A stretch of DNA of 64,000 nucleotides from an uncultured Sphingomonadaceae bacterium. GTDB taxonomy: Bacteria > Pseudomonadota > Alphaproteobacteria > Sphingomonadales > Sphingomonadaceae. The notes beneath the pieces are model-generated. The model was given only the letters and a program-made list of their open reading frames with translations, had not been told where the DNA came from and made no database searches. Each line of letters opens with the position of its first letter. Position 1 is the stretch's first letter. The stretch covers positions 248,001-312,000 of the forward strand of contig CAIQHF010000036.1 in assembly GCA_903871605.1 (NCBI GenBank), read 5' to 3'. Positions 34,841 through 46,413 of this stretch are shown in pieces. The translations under genes were made by a program, and so were the position numbers.

Positions 34841-35058
34841 GATCGTCCCGCTGCTGTTTCCCGACCCTATCCGCCCACATTTATGACGGCAACCGCGCGC
34901 GGTCCGAGTCATGCGATCATCGCGGCCGCGAATTCGGCGGGCACCGACCCTCTCGCCGATGCCGCGGCGCACCAACGTCCTTGACAACCGCATGGCCGAA
35001 TACCAACCTAGCTTATCATTGTCGTGGTCGACATCGGCCCATATCGCGGAGACTATGC

Positions 35059-35346
35059 GTGCTCAAAATCGCTGTCGGCCTGGCCCTCTCGCTGGCATCG
35101 ATCGCCGGCCCCGCGCTCGCCGAGGATCCCGCCACCCCCGCCGCATCGGCGCTGACCAGCGCGAAAGGGAAGATGCTCGTCGCGGCGGATGGCGCCCGCC
35201 TCGCGCCGGTCTATCGGGTCGTCGACGAGGGCGCGCAGATCATCCTCGATGGACGCATGGTCACGGTGCCGGCCAACACGGTGTCGCTGGCGGGTGGCAA
35301 GCTGACCACCTCGTTGACCAAGGGTCAGGTGATCGCGCTGCCCTGA
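35059..35346 (+). CDS. Small secreted protein of unknown function
   Basis: A 95-aa protein starting at GTG 35059 with GCGGAGA 6 nt upstream. Residues 1-21 form a clear Sec signal peptide (LKIAVGLALSLASIAGPALA, cleaved after AxA). The mature part is about 74 residues, beta-rich, with repeated turns (GKMLVAADGARLAPVYRVV...ILDGRMVTVPANTVSLAGG) like small sphingomonad periplasmic proteins. An ATG at 34981 in frame would bury the signal peptide and is rejected. Function unknown. Confidence 0.75.
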   Translation: MLKIAVGLALSLASIAGPALAEDPATPAASALTSAKGKMLVAADGARLAPVYRVVDEGAQIILDGRMVTVPANTVSLAGGKLTTSLTKGQVIALP

Positions 35347-35389
35347 TCGCCGATCCACGCTCGGGTGATGTGCCGCGTCCCCGAGGCGC

Positions 35390-35926
35390 TCAGGACATGC
35401 CCCGGCCGCCGGCCAGCGGGATATCGTGAAATGCCTTGCGGTCGCCCGTCTCGCGGCGGGTGTTGCCGAGATGCAGCGACAGCTTGTCGAGCAGCGCGTT
35501 CATCGTCGCCAGCTCGGACTCGTCCATGCATGCGAACATTTCGCGCTCATAGGCCTCGGCGGCAGTGGCCAGCTTGGCCATCACGGGCTGCGCGGCAGGG
35601 GTCAGGAAGATCCGATAGGCGCGGCGATCATGCGGGTTCTCGCGGCGCTCGATGAGACCGTCGGCGCTGACGCGATCGATCATCCTTCCAGCCGTGACGT
35701 CGGACACTTCGAGCTTCGCGGCGATCTCACGCTGGGTGGTGCCCGGGTCGCCGGCGACCGCTGCGATCAGCACCCATTTGGCCCGCGTCACGCCCATCTG
35801 CTCGACGCGTTCGTCGAAGCGCTGGCGCATCTGCCGCGCAAGCACCGCCATCTTGAGGCCGATCTCGCGACGCGGATTGGACGGCTCCTCGATCACCATC
35901 CCTTGGGTCGCAACGACGTGGCTCAT
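35390..35926 (-). CDS. MarR-family transcriptional regulator
   Basis: A 178-aa MarR protein with the family winged helix: TRAKWVLIAAVAGDPGTTQREIAAKLEVSD followed by GLIERRENPHDRRAYRIFLT (wing with DxR). The ATG at 35926 overlaps the stop of the thiolase gene (ATGA). Regulator and thiolase are therefore coupled and probably respond to the same acyl-CoA or phenolic signal. Confidence 0.9.
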   Translation of the reverse strand: MSHVVATQGMVIEEPSNPRREIGLKMAVLARQMRQRFDERVEQMGVTRAKWVLIAAVAGDPGTTQREIAAKLEVSDVTAGRMIDRVSADGLIERRENPHDRRAYRIFLTPAAQPVMAKLATAAEAYEREMFACMDESELATMNALLDKLSLHLGNTRRETGDRKAFHDIPLAGGRGMS

Positions 35927-37173
35927 ATGCGCTCGATGATCATGGCCGGAGCCATACCGCCCGCCGCGCACATTGTCACGAGCCCGCGCTTGAGGCCGCG
36001 CCGCTCGAGCTCGTCGAGCAGCGTGCCGATCAGCATCGCGCCGGTCGCGCCGATCGGATGGCCGAGCGCGATCGCGCCGCCATTGACGTTGACCTTGTCG
36101 CGATCGAGATTGAGATCGCGGATCAGCTTCTCGATCACCACCGCGAACGCCTCGTTGACCTCCCACAGATCGATGTCCGCGACGGTGAGCCCGGCGCGTT
36201 TGAGCGCCTTCAGCGCGGCGGGGCCGGGCCCGTTGAGCATCAGCGTCGGATCGACGCCGACATTGGCGGTGGCGACGATGCGCGCACGCGGCTTGAGCCC
36301 GTGCGCTGCGGCATATTCGCCCGATGCGAGCAGGACCGCCGCCGCACCGTCGACGACGCCAGACGAGCTGCCGGCGTGGTGGACGGGCTTGATGTCGACA
36401 TCGGGATAGCGGCGGTTGATCAGTTGCCGATAGGTGCTGCCGTCCTTGTCGGCGGGCATGTCGGCAATCTTCTCGAAACTCGGCTTGAGCGTCGCCAGCG
36501 TCTCGGCGGTGGTCTCCGGCCGCGGGAATTCCTCGTGATCGAGGATGACGTTGCCATCATCGTCCCTGACCACGATCGTCGACCTGTCGAAGCGCCCCTC
36601 GGCAATCGCGGTCGCGGCGCGTTTCTGGCTCTCGGCCGAATAGGCATCGAGCGTCGCCCGATCGATCCCCTCGATCGCCGCGATGGCGTCTGCGGCGACT
36701 CCTTGATGCGATTGCGGATGCTTCGCCTGGAGACGCGGATTGCTCGCGCCCATGCCGCCGCCGTGAAGCCCCGCCGCGATCTGCTCCTGCACGGTCTGGT
36801 TGACATAGGACATCATCTCGGTGCCCCCTGCGAGCACGAGATCTTCCATGCCGGCCATGATCTGCGCCGCGCCAAGCGCGGTCGCGCTGAGCCCGCTGCC
36901 GCAGAAGCGCGACACGCCGATGCCGGGCACCGAGACGTCAAAATCGGCGTCGAGCGCGGACATGCGCGCGAGCGAACCCTGCTTGCCCATCGGCGCCCCC
37001 ACGCCCCAGATCACGTCGTCGATGTCGGCGGTGTCGAGGTTGTTGCGCTGCACGATCGCCTTCATCACGGTGGCGGTGAGATGTTCGGGGTGCATCGCCG
37101 AAAGCGCGCCCTTGCCGACCTTCCCGATGCTGCGGGGCGTGCGGACGGCGTCGATGATATAGGCCTCTGGCAT
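35923..37173 (-). CDS. Acetyl-CoA acyltransferase / thiolase (1)
   Basis: A 416-aa thiolase with the nucleophile in SRFCGSGLSA (Cys91), [15 protein letters not shown] (His) and VTMCAAGGMA (second Cys). It performs the CoA-dependent cleavage that ends a beta-oxidation-like spiral. The start MPEAYIIDAVRTP at 37173 is the family's usual N-terminus and has GGGAA upstream; a start 11 codons earlier is not favoured. It is followed by the coupled MarR gene. Confidence 0.92.
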   Translation of the reverse strand: MPEAYIIDAVRTPRSIGKVGKGALSAMHPEHLTATVMKAIVQRNNLDTADIDDVIWGVGAPMGKQGSLARMSALDADFDVSVPGIGVSRFCGSGLSATALGAAQIMAGMEDLVLAGGTEMMSYVNQTVQEQIAAGLHGGGMGASNPRLQAKHPQSHQGVAADAIAAIEGIDRATLDAYSAESQKRAATAIAEGRFDRSTIVVRDDDGNVILDHEEFPRPETTAETLATLKPSFEKIADMPADKDGSTYRQLINRRYPDVDIKPVHHAGSSSGVVDGAAAVLLASGEYAAAHGLKPRARIVATANVGVDPTLMLNGPGPAALKALKRAGLTVADIDLWEVNEAFAVVIEKLIRDLNLDRDKVNVNGGAIALGHPIGATGAMLIGTLLDELERRGLKRGLVTMCAAGGMAPAMIIERI

Positions 37174-37552
37174 CGTCGTTCCCGTGTAGGTCGCGGCCGC
37201 CGACATTGCGGGGCCGGCGAGCGGCGGACATCTCGCACGTCAGGTTACCGGGGTTTTTGAAGGCGAAGCAGCCCCCATGGGGGACATAACGCACCGGCGA
37301 TGTCGGCCCGCCCGAACTGCCTGCGCCTGGCAAAGCCGGCTCGTGACCACGCCGTTTTCGCCAGGAGCGCCGTGCAGCATGGCGCGCCCCCGAGCGACCG
37401 ATCGCCATACTCCCCGACCGTCCGGATGGACCGACAAGTCAAGCGCGCGCCGCGACTGCACGGGATGCAGCACCGGGGCGATATCGGGCGTGTTCCGGCA
37501 TCCCCAAGCTTGACGAGCGCTGCCGCTATTGTCGATGCCTGCGGCACGATCG
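37174..37552. promoter_or_regulatory. Gene-free divergent region with a CCCCCATGGGGG palindrome
   Basis: A 379-nt stretch between thiolase 1 (leftward) and the ferredoxin (rightward), where both promoters must lie. The one clear element is the 12-bp perfect palindrome CCCCCATGGGGG at 37272-37283, about 100 nt upstream of the thiolase start, a possible MarR or other operator. No gene-like frame with a ribosome-binding site was found. Confidence 0.4.
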
Positions 37553-37885
37553 ATGACCCAATTTCCGCAAGCCCCCGCCAGCGCAGAGGACGCGACGAAG
37601 CCCGAGCCGTGCGAGAGATTGACCGTCATCCTGCGCGGCGAACGCCATGTGCTGACGCCGGCGGGCGACGAGACGATCGTCGAGACGGCCTATCACGCCG
37701 GCCTGCGGCCGCCCGTCTCGTGCCTGATGGGATCATGCGCGACCTGCGCCGCACGCGTCACGCAGGGCAGCGTCGCGATGCGCTGGAACGACGTTTTGAC
37801 GCCGGATGAGATCGCGATGGGATTCGTGCTCACCTGCCAGGGCCGGCCGAGCGCGCGCGCGGTGACGATTGTCTATGATGACTGA
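37553..37885 (+). CDS. [2Fe-2S] ferredoxin, plant type
   Basis: A 110-aa ferredoxin with SCLMGSCATC (Cys57, Cys62, Cys65) and TCQG (Cys95), the C-x4-C-x2-C...C set of plant-type [2Fe-2S] clusters. In-frame starts lie 18 and 24 nt upstream, and the true one is uncertain. It has no reductase domain and is not fused. It is the only free electron carrier in the window, so it may serve one or both Rieske oxygenases. It is followed by the SDR at 37967. Confidence 0.85.
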   Translation: MTQFPQAPASAEDATKPEPCERLTVILRGERHVLTPAGDETIVETAYHAGLRPPVSCLMGSCATCAARVTQGSVAMRWNDVLTPDEIAMGFVLTCQGRPSARAVTIVYDD

Positions 37886-37966
37886 GACGTTCGCGCGCCG
37901 CGATGAGCGGCGCCGCAAAACCGAGGCGGGAGCCCAGGCCCCGTCTCCAGCACGAGGGATGAAGCA

Positions 37967-38716
37967 ATGACACAGAAAACGGCTCTGGTGACCGGTGCTG
38001 CGGCGGGCATCGGGCGGGCGATCAGCCTGCGGCTGGCGCGAGAGGGCATCGCGGTCGGCGTGCTCGACCTCGATCTCGACGGCTGCAAGGCCGTGGTCGC
38101 AGAGATCGAAGCGGCAGGCGGCAAGGCGGTGGCGCTGCAGGCGAGCATCGCCGATCGCGCGCAGGTGACGGCCGCGGTCGAGACGCTGCGCGCCGCGCTC
38201 GGGCCGGTGACGATCCTGGTCAATAATGCCGGCATATCCAACTTCATCGCGTTCGAGGACCTGACCGAGGCGGACTGGGAAAAGATGCTCGAGATCAACG
38301 TGATCGGCACGTTCATCTGCACGCAGGTGGTGCTACCCGACATGAAGGCGGCGCATTGGGGCCGGGTCGTCAATATCTCGTCGTCGAGCGCACAGAGCGG
38401 CAGCCTGGAACAGGTCCATTATTCGGCGTCGAAGGGCGCGGTGGTGTCGATGACGCGCTCGCTGGCGCAGGCGCTCGGCCCGATGGGCGTCACGGTCAAC
38501 AATATCCCGCCCGGATCGGTGATGAACACGATCATGTCCGAGGCCAATCGTCACCGCTTCCAGATCCCGCCCGAGACGCTCGCCAGGTCGCTCCCCGTCG
38601 GCCGGCTCGGCGAACCGGAGGACATCGCCAACGCCGTATCCTGGCTGGTCTCGGACGATACCAGCTATGTCACCGGCCAGACGATCGGCGTCAACGGCGG
38701 ACGCGTCGTGTCCTAA
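37967..38716 (+). CDS. SDR-family oxidoreductase (FabG-like)
   Basis: A 249-aa SDR with TGAAAGIG (9-16), NNAG (86-89), catalytic Ser near 139-140, and YSASK (Tyr152, Lys156), plus the C-terminal GQTIGVNGGRVVS. It resembles 3-oxoacyl-ACP reductases and catabolic alcohol dehydrogenases. It heads the rightward chain of SDR, hydratase, thiolase and NMO-like genes; the next SDR starts 86 nt later. Confidence 0.9.
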   Translation: MTQKTALVTGAAAGIGRAISLRLAREGIAVGVLDLDLDGCKAVVAEIEAAGGKAVALQASIADRAQVTAAVETLRAALGPVTILVNNAGISNFIAFEDLTEADWEKMLEINVIGTFICTQVVLPDMKAAHWGRVVNISSSSAQSGSLEQVHYSASKGAVVSMTRSLAQALGPMGVTVNNIPPGSVMNTIMSEANRHRFQIPPETLARSLPVGRLGEPEDIANAVSWLVSDDTSYVTGQTIGVNGGRVVS

Positions 38717-38802
38717 GTCCTCGGCCGCCGACATTTGGGGTTGTCGGCCGGTCTCCGGTGTGCCTATCGCAGCGCAACGAAAAGGGACGGGAGGATGACG
38801 GC

Positions 38803-39564
38803 GTGAACATCGAAGCGATGGCGGCGATCGTGACGGGGGGCGCATCGGGGCTCGGCAATGCGACCGCGCGGATGCTGGCGGCAGCGGGTGCCAAGGTCAC
38901 GATCTTCGACATGAACGCAGAGGCCGGTCATGCTGCCGCAGCCGAGATCGGCGGCCTGTTCGTGCGTGTCGACGTCGCCGACGATGCCAGCGTCGCGGCC
39001 GGGCTCGACGCTGCTGAGGCCGCGCACGGCACCGCGCGCATCCTCGTCAATTGCGCCGGGATCGCGCCCGCGGTGAAGACGGTGGGCAAGGAGAATGCAC
39101 CGCATCCGCTCGACAGCTTCGCCAAGACAGTCACGGTCAACCTGATCGGGACATTCAACGTCATCTCGAAATTCGCGGCGCGGTGCGCTGCGGCCGACGA
39201 GATTGGGGGCGAGCGGGGGGTAATCGTCAACACCGCCTCGGTCGCCGCCTATGACGGGCAGATCGGCCAGGCCGCCTATGCCGCGTCGAAGGGCGGGGTC
39301 GTCGGCATGACGCTGCCGATCGCGCGCGATCTGGCGCAGCACAAGATCCGCGTGATGACGATCGCGCCGGGGATCTTCCTGACGCCGATGCTCGAGGCCT
39401 TCCCCCAAAATGTCCAGGATGCGCTCGGCGCGCAGGTTCCGCATCCCAGCCGGCTCGGCAAACCCGCCGAATATGCCCAGCTGGTCGAAGCGATCCTGCG
39501 CAATCCGATGCTCAACGGCGAGGTGATCCGCCTCGATGGCGCGATCCGCATGGCGCCGCGGTGA
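38803..39564 (+). CDS. SDR, 3-hydroxyacyl-CoA dehydrogenase type II-like
   Basis: A 253-aa SDR close to 17beta-HSD10-type 3-hydroxyacyl-CoA dehydrogenases: TGGASGLG, NCAGIAPAVKT, catalytic Ser in NTASVAA, YAASK and the C-terminal LDGAIRMAPR. It is a paralogue of 29716-30498 but keeps the normal NCAG motif. A GTG start at 38803 is chosen because GGGAGG lies 8 nt upstream. Its stop overlaps the GTG start of the next gene (GTGA), coupling dehydrogenase to hydratase. Confidence 0.88.
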   Translation: MNIEAMAAIVTGGASGLGNATARMLAAAGAKVTIFDMNAEAGHAAAAEIGGLFVRVDVADDASVAAGLDAAEAAHGTARILVNCAGIAPAVKTVGKENAPHPLDSFAKTVTVNLIGTFNVISKFAARCAAADEIGGERGVIVNTASVAAYDGQIGQAAYAASKGGVVGMTLPIARDLAQHKIRVMTIAPGIFLTPMLEAFPQNVQDALGAQVPHPSRLGKPAEYAQLVEAILRNPMLNGEVIRLDGAIRMAPR

Positions 39565-40349
39565 ACGCCCAGCCCTCGCTGATCGTCGAGGTCGCGGATG
39601 GGGTTGCGCAGCTGACGCTCAACCGCCCCGACGTCGGCAATGCGATCGACCTGCCGCTTGCACGCGCCTTGCTCGAGGCGGCGACGCGCTGTGCCGCCGA
39701 TGCGTCGATCCGCTGCGTCGTGCTCACCGGGGCCGGCCGGTTGTTCTGCGCGGGTGGGGACGTCGCCATGATGCGGGCGGCAGGCGGCGATCTGCCGGCG
39801 GTGCTGAACGAACTGATCGGGACGCTGCACGCGGCAGTCGTCGGTCTTGCGCACAGCGCCAAGCCGCTGGTGACGCTGGTCAACGGCCCCGCCGCCGGTG
39901 CGGGTCTTAGCCTTGCGATCCTCGGCGACATCGTCTTGTCGGCGCGCTCGGCGCACTACACGCCGGCCTATGGCGCGATCGGGCTGACCGCGGACGGTGG
40001 GCTCAGCTGGCTGTTGCCGCGGCTCGTGGGCATGCGCCGCGCGCAGGACATCCTGCTCACCAACCGCCGCGTCAAGGCCGAGGAGGCCGAGGCCATCGGC
40101 CTCGTCACCCGCGTCGTCGATGACGCGGCGCTTGCCGACGAAGGGCGCGCGCTGGCCAGCCGTATGGCCGATGGCCCAGTGGCGGCGCTCGGGGCCGTTC
40201 GTGAACTTCTGTACGAAAGCTTCGAGAGTGATTTCCATGGGCAACTCGATCGCGAGCAGCGATCGATGACCATCGCTGCCGACGCCGAAGCGAAAGAGGG
40301 GCTCGCCGCCTTCTTCGGCAAACGCCCGCCGAATTTCAGAGGAGAGTGA
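39561..40349 (+). CDS. Enoyl-CoA hydratase/isomerase
   Basis: A 262-aa crotonase-family enzyme: ltLNRPDVGNAID, GRLFCAGGDVAMM and GPAAGAGLSLAILGD (oxyanion-hole residues). The usual Glu position in the next motif reads TPAYGAIGLTADGG, without an obvious Glu, so isomerase or lyase chemistry is possible. It has a GTG start coupled to the SDR upstream, and the thiolase begins 4 nt after it ends. It fits the hydration step before dehydrogenase and thiolase. Confidence 0.9.
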   Translation: MNAQPSLIVEVADGVAQLTLNRPDVGNAIDLPLARALLEAATRCAADASIRCVVLTGAGRLFCAGGDVAMMRAAGGDLPAVLNELIGTLHAAVVGLAHSAKPLVTLVNGPAAGAGLSLAILGDIVLSARSAHYTPAYGAIGLTADGGLSWLLPRLVGMRRAQDILLTNRRVKAEEAEAIGLVTRVVDDAALADEGRALASRMADGPVAALGAVRELLYESFESDFHGQLDREQRSMTIAADAEAKEGLAAFFGKRPPNFRGE

Positions 40350-42512
<2,163 letters not shown>

Positions 42513-42555
42513 GCGCCGGCTGGCGGCATCGCGCCGATCCGCCTAAGGCGCTGCG

Positions 42556-44184
42556 ATGATCCGGATAACCGACCTCAGACTTCCCCTCGGCCATGAGGAC
42601 GGCGATCTCGCAGCGGCGATATGCCGGCGGCTGGCGGTCCCTGCCGGCGCGGTGCGGGAGATGCGGATCGCGCGACGCGCCAATGACGCGCGCCGCAAGT
42701 CGGCGATCGTGATGGTTTATTCGGTCGATGTCGCCATCGATGACGAGGCGGCGGTCTTGGACCGGTTCGCAACCGATCCACATGTCCGGGCCACGCCGGA
42801 TACCGACTATCGCTTTGCGGTGCCGATCCCGATGGCGCCCCCGCCGGTCCGGCCCGTGGTCGTCGGCACGGGACCGTGCGGCCTGTTCGCCGCGCTGATC
42901 CTCGCGCAAATGGGCTTGCGGCCGATCATCCTTGATCGCGGCAAGGTGGTGCGCGAGCGCACCCGCGACACGTGGGGCCTGTGGCGCCGCGGCGTTCTCG
43001 ATCCCGAATCCAACGTCCAGTTCGGCGAGGGGGGCGCTGGCACCTTCTCGGACGGCAAATTGTGGAGCCAGGTCAAGGATCCGCGGCATCTCGGCCGCAA
43101 GGTGCTGACCGAGTTCGTAACGGCGGGCGCGCCCGAGGAGATACTCACCGAGGCGCATCCGCATATCGGCACCTTTCGGCTGGTGACGATGGTCGAGCAT
43201 CTGCGCCGAACGATCGAGGGGCTCGGCGGCGAATATCGCTGGGGCCACCGCGTCGACGATCTCGAGATTGAGGCCGACGCCGACGGGACGCGCGTGCTGC
43301 GGGGCCTGCGCCTGTCGACCGGCGAATATCTCGCCGCGGATCATGTCGTGCTGGCGATCGGACACAGCGCGCGCGACACCTTCGCGATGCTGCACGAGCG
43401 CGGCGTCCATATCGAGGCGAAGCCGTTCTCGATCGGCGTGCGGATCGAGCACCCGCAATCGTGGATCGACCAGGCCCGCTTCGGCGCGTGCGCCAAGCAT
43501 CCCGATCTCGGCGCGGCCGCCTATACGCTGTCGCACCACTGCGCCAATGACCGCACGGTCTATAGCTTCTGCATGTGTCCCGGCGGTCGCGTCGTTGCCG
43601 CCACGTCCGAGCCGGGCCGCGTCGTGACCAACGGCATGAGCCAATATTCGCGCGCCGAATTCAACGCCAATTCGGGGCTCGTCGTCGGGATCGATCCCGA
43701 ACGCGACTTTCCCGGCCATCCGCTCGCCGGGATCGACCTGCAACGCCGGCTCGAGGAGCAGGCATTCGTCGCGGGCGGATCGAGCTATGCCGCGCCGGGC
43801 CAGCGATTGGGCGACTTCATGGCCGGGCGCCCCTCGGTTGCGCTCGGCGACGTCACGCCCTCCTACAAGCCCGGGGTGACGCTGACCGATCTCGCAACCT
43901 GCCTGCCCACCTTCGCGGTCGAGGCGATCCGCGAGGCGCTGCCCGTTTTCGGGCGGCAGATCGCGGGCTATGATCATCCCGATGCGATGCTGACCGGCGT
44001 CGAGACGCGCACCTCCTCGCCGATCCGGATCACCCGCGGGCGCGACTTCCAAAGCCTCAACACGCGGCGGCTTTTCCCGGCGGGCGAAGGCGCGGGCTAT
44101 GCCGGTGGCATTCTCTCGGCGGCGATCGACGGGATCAAGGTGGCCGAGGCCGTCGCACTCAGCATCGCTGCGAACGCGGGATAG
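42556..44184 (+). CDS. FAD-dependent oxidoreductase, COG2509-like
   Basis: A 542-aa flavoprotein with VVVGTGPCGLFAALILAQMG as the FAD Rossmann motif (about 100-119), NVQFGEGGAGTFSDGKL, SFCMCPGGRV, and a C-terminal FPAGEGAGYAGGILSAAIDG. About 90 residues precede the Rossmann fold, as in the uncharacterised COG2509 dehydrogenases. It lies 43 nt after the NMO-like gene on the same strand, but it is common in genomes outside such clusters and may be a housekeeping gene. Physiological role unknown. Confidence 0.85.
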   Translation: MIRITDLRLPLGHEDGDLAAAICRRLAVPAGAVREMRIARRANDARRKSAIVMVYSVDVAIDDEAAVLDRFATDPHVRATPDTDYRFAVPIPMAPPPVRPVVVGTGPCGLFAALILAQMGLRPIILDRGKVVRERTRDTWGLWRRGVLDPESNVQFGEGGAGTFSDGKLWSQVKDPRHLGRKVLTEFVTAGAPEEILTEAHPHIGTFRLVTMVEHLRRTIEGLGGEYRWGHRVDDLEIEADADGTRVLRGLRLSTGEYLAADHVVLAIGHSARDTFAMLHERGVHIEAKPFSIGVRIEHPQSWIDQARFGACAKHPDLGAAAYTLSHHCANDRTVYSFCMCPGGRVVAATSEPGRVVTNGMSQYSRAEFNANSGLVVGIDPERDFPGHPLAGIDLQRRLEEQAFVAGGSSYAAPGQRLGDFMAGRPSVALGDVTPSYKPGVTLTDLATCLPTFAVEAIREALPVFGRQIAGYDHPDAMLTGVETRTSSPIRITRGRDFQSLNTRRLFPAGEGAGYAGGILSAAIDGIKVAEAVALSIAANAG

Positions 44185-44403
44185 GGCGCGGCACTCGCCG
44201 ATGCGTCGACATGCCTCTGAAAATGTTCGGCTTTTCGTCCCGCCGCCGTTGACCGGATCGCGGTCGATCGGCGCGCAGCAGGATATCGCGCGCAGCTCCT
44301 GTCGCCCACGCGCGTGCATGCCCTCAGGCTCAAGGCCCCTGGCTTCATCGGCCTAAAGCAAAACTCCTCTCGCATATCCCTAGCTGTGGACTAGGAATAA
44401 GCC

Positions 44404-45207
44404 ATGGCCAGTTTCGCTGCTCCCTTCCGCCGCACGGACCGTTTCGCGCCAGAGCAGCGAAAGCCGGTGATCGGCGTCTTGTGCAGCAATCGCTCGCTCG
44501 ACGGGCGCGCCGCGCAAGCGGTGGCGACGCGGTTCGTCGAGCCGCTCGTGGGGTTGGGCGGGATGGCGGTGCTGCTCGTTCCCGCCGTGCCCGACGCGGT
44601 CGATGCGATCGGCTTTGCGCATCGCCTCGATGGATTGCTGCTGACCGGCGCCTGCTCCAATCTCGACCCCTCGCGCTACGGCGGGGACGGGCAACCCAGC
44701 CGATGCGACCAAGGGCGCGATGAGGTCGCGCTGCATCTCGCCGGGCGGATGATAGAGGCGGGGCGGCCGGTATTCGGCATCTGCCGCGGCCTTCAGGAAC
44801 TCAACGTGCTGTTCGGCGGCTCGCTCGCGACCGACGTCGGCGCCGCCGGTCATCACCGCGAGGGCGACGGTGGACACGGCGACGTACTCGACGTCGACGA
44901 CCTGTTCGATCACCATCACGACGTGGAGGTCGATCCGGACGGATTGCTTGCCGCCGCGATCGGACACGGCGCACACCGTGTCAATTCGGTCCATCACCAG
45001 GGGATCGCGCGCGTCGGCGCCGGGCTCGTCGTCGAGGCGCGGGCGTCCGACGGGCTGGTCGAGGCAGTTTCGGCCGTTCCGTGCGGTGCACCGGTGATCG
45101 GCGTTCAATGGCATCCGGAATGGGATGCCGGATCGAACCCGGCAAGCCGGGCATTTTTCCGCATGATGGGCGCGATGGTGAGCGGTTCCGCCGCAGATCG
45201 GGCATGA
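44404..45207 (+). CDS. Class I glutamine-amidotransferase-like hydrolase (gamma-glutamyl-GABA hydrolase type)
   Basis: A 267-aa peptidase C26-type protein with the triad Cys in FGICRGLQELN (Cys127) and His/Glu in GVQWHPEWD (His237, Glu239), plus VNSVHHQG. It probably hydrolyses a gamma-glutamyl amide, as PuuD does in putrescine breakdown. GGAATAA precedes the ATG. No other putrescine genes are next to it, so the exact substrate is open. Confidence 0.87.
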   Translation: MASFAAPFRRTDRFAPEQRKPVIGVLCSNRSLDGRAAQAVATRFVEPLVGLGGMAVLLVPAVPDAVDAIGFAHRLDGLLLTGACSNLDPSRYGGDGQPSRCDQGRDEVALHLAGRMIEAGRPVFGICRGLQELNVLFGGSLATDVGAAGHHREGDGGHGDVLDVDDLFDHHHDVEVDPDGLLAAAIGHGAHRVNSVHHQGIARVGAGLVVEARASDGLVEAVSAVPCGAPVIGVQWHPEWDAGSNPASRAFFRMMGAMVSGSAADRA

Positions 45208-45314
45208 CGCGGCGAAGAGACTGGCCGTGCGCTTTGCCGGCGGCGGCATCGTCGGCGTGATCATGGATGGGGGCCGGCATTGACCGCCGCCGAGCACTAC
45301 CGGGAGACGGCACG

Positions 45315-46295
45315 ATGACCGAAGAGGAGGATATCGTTCTGGTCGATGGCCAATATTGGGATATCGACGCGCTCGCCAGCGATCTGCGCGCGGCGCGTGA
45401 CGATTGGCGGACGGCGCACCGCAGCCATGCCGAACATGGCGACGTCGGCTTCCCCTCGCGGCTCAGGCTGGAGAAGATCGTCGCCGCGCTCTGTGGCGCG
45501 CTGTTCCCGCTACGCTTGGGGCCGAGCTTTGTCCGCACGCACAATGAGGAGGCGTTCGTCGCCGAGACGCTGCAGACCGCGCTCAGCCGGCTCTACGGGC
45601 AAATCCGGCTGGAACTCGGCTATTCGTTGCAGGAGACGGCGTCGGATGCACGCGAGACGCAGGCCGCGCGGATCATCGGCGGCTTCGCGGCGGCGCTGCC
45701 GGGGCTCCGGCGCCTGCTCGATCGTGACGTCGAGGCCGCCTATGCGGGCGATCCCGCCGCTCAGAGCGTCGACGAGGTGCTGCTTTGCTATCCGGGTGTG
45801 CTGGCGATCATCCACCACCGGCTCGCGCACCGGCTCTATGCGCTGGGTGCGCCGCTGGTCGCGCGGATCATCGCCGAGATCGCGCATGCCGAAACCGGGA
45901 TCGACATCCATCCGGGCGCCACGATCGGCGCGAGCTTCTTCATCGATCATGGCAGCGGCGTGGTGATCGGCGAGACCGCGGTCATCGGCGATCGCGTCCG
46001 GCTCTATCAGGCGGTGACGCTCGGCGCGCGCAGCTTCCCCTCGGATGCGACAGGGGTCCTCACCAAGGGGCTCGAGCGGCACCCCATCGTCGAGGACGAC
46101 GTCGTCATCTATTCGGGCGCGACGATCCTCGGCCGCGTGACGATCGGCCGGGGCGCGGTGATCGGCGGCAATGTTTGGCTGACCGAAAGCGTTCCCGCCG
46201 GTAGCGTGATCCACCAGGCGTTCGCAGAACGCGAGCAGAGCACGGGCGGCGGTGTCCCGCTCGGACACGTCAATCTCGAGGCGGCGGCGATCTGA
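45315..46295 (+). CDS. Serine O-acetyltransferase-like (CysE/EpsC type)
   Basis: A 326-aa protein with an N-terminal helical domain and a C-terminal left-handed beta-helix: IHPGATIGASFFIDHGSGVV, GETAVIGDRVRLYQAVTLGA, and hexapeptide repeats with G-x-(V/I) spacing up to GNVWLTESVPAGS. This is the acetyl-CoA:L-serine O-acetyltransferase fold, the first step of cysteine synthesis. The N-terminal domain is longer than in E. coli CysE, as in EpsC-type enzymes. GGGAGACG precedes the ATG. No cysK lies nearby. Confidence 0.88.
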   Translation: MTEEEDIVLVDGQYWDIDALASDLRAARDDWRTAHRSHAEHGDVGFPSRLRLEKIVAALCGALFPLRLGPSFVRTHNEEAFVAETLQTALSRLYGQIRLELGYSLQETASDARETQAARIIGGFAAALPGLRRLLDRDVEAAYAGDPAAQSVDEVLLCYPGVLAIIHHRLAHRLYALGAPLVARIIAEIAHAETGIDIHPGATIGASFFIDHGSGVVIGETAVIGDRVRLYQAVTLGARSFPSDATGVLTKGLERHPIVEDDVVIYSGATILGRVTIGRGAVIGGNVWLTESVPAGSVIHQAFAEREQSTGGGVPLGHVNLEAAAI

Positions 46296-46413
46296 GGACC
46301 GGCTTCGCTTGCTCCCGCGGGGCGATCCTTACCAATGCCGGAACGCCTTGACGTATAGGACAGCAGCGGCCCACAGTCGGGCAAAAGACGCGATGTTCAG
46401 GGGAGAGTCGGTG

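Noticed and set aside
34981-35058. ATG start for the small secreted protein
   Set aside because: It would put 26 unrelated residues before the signal peptide; the GTG at 35059 has the ribosome-binding site.
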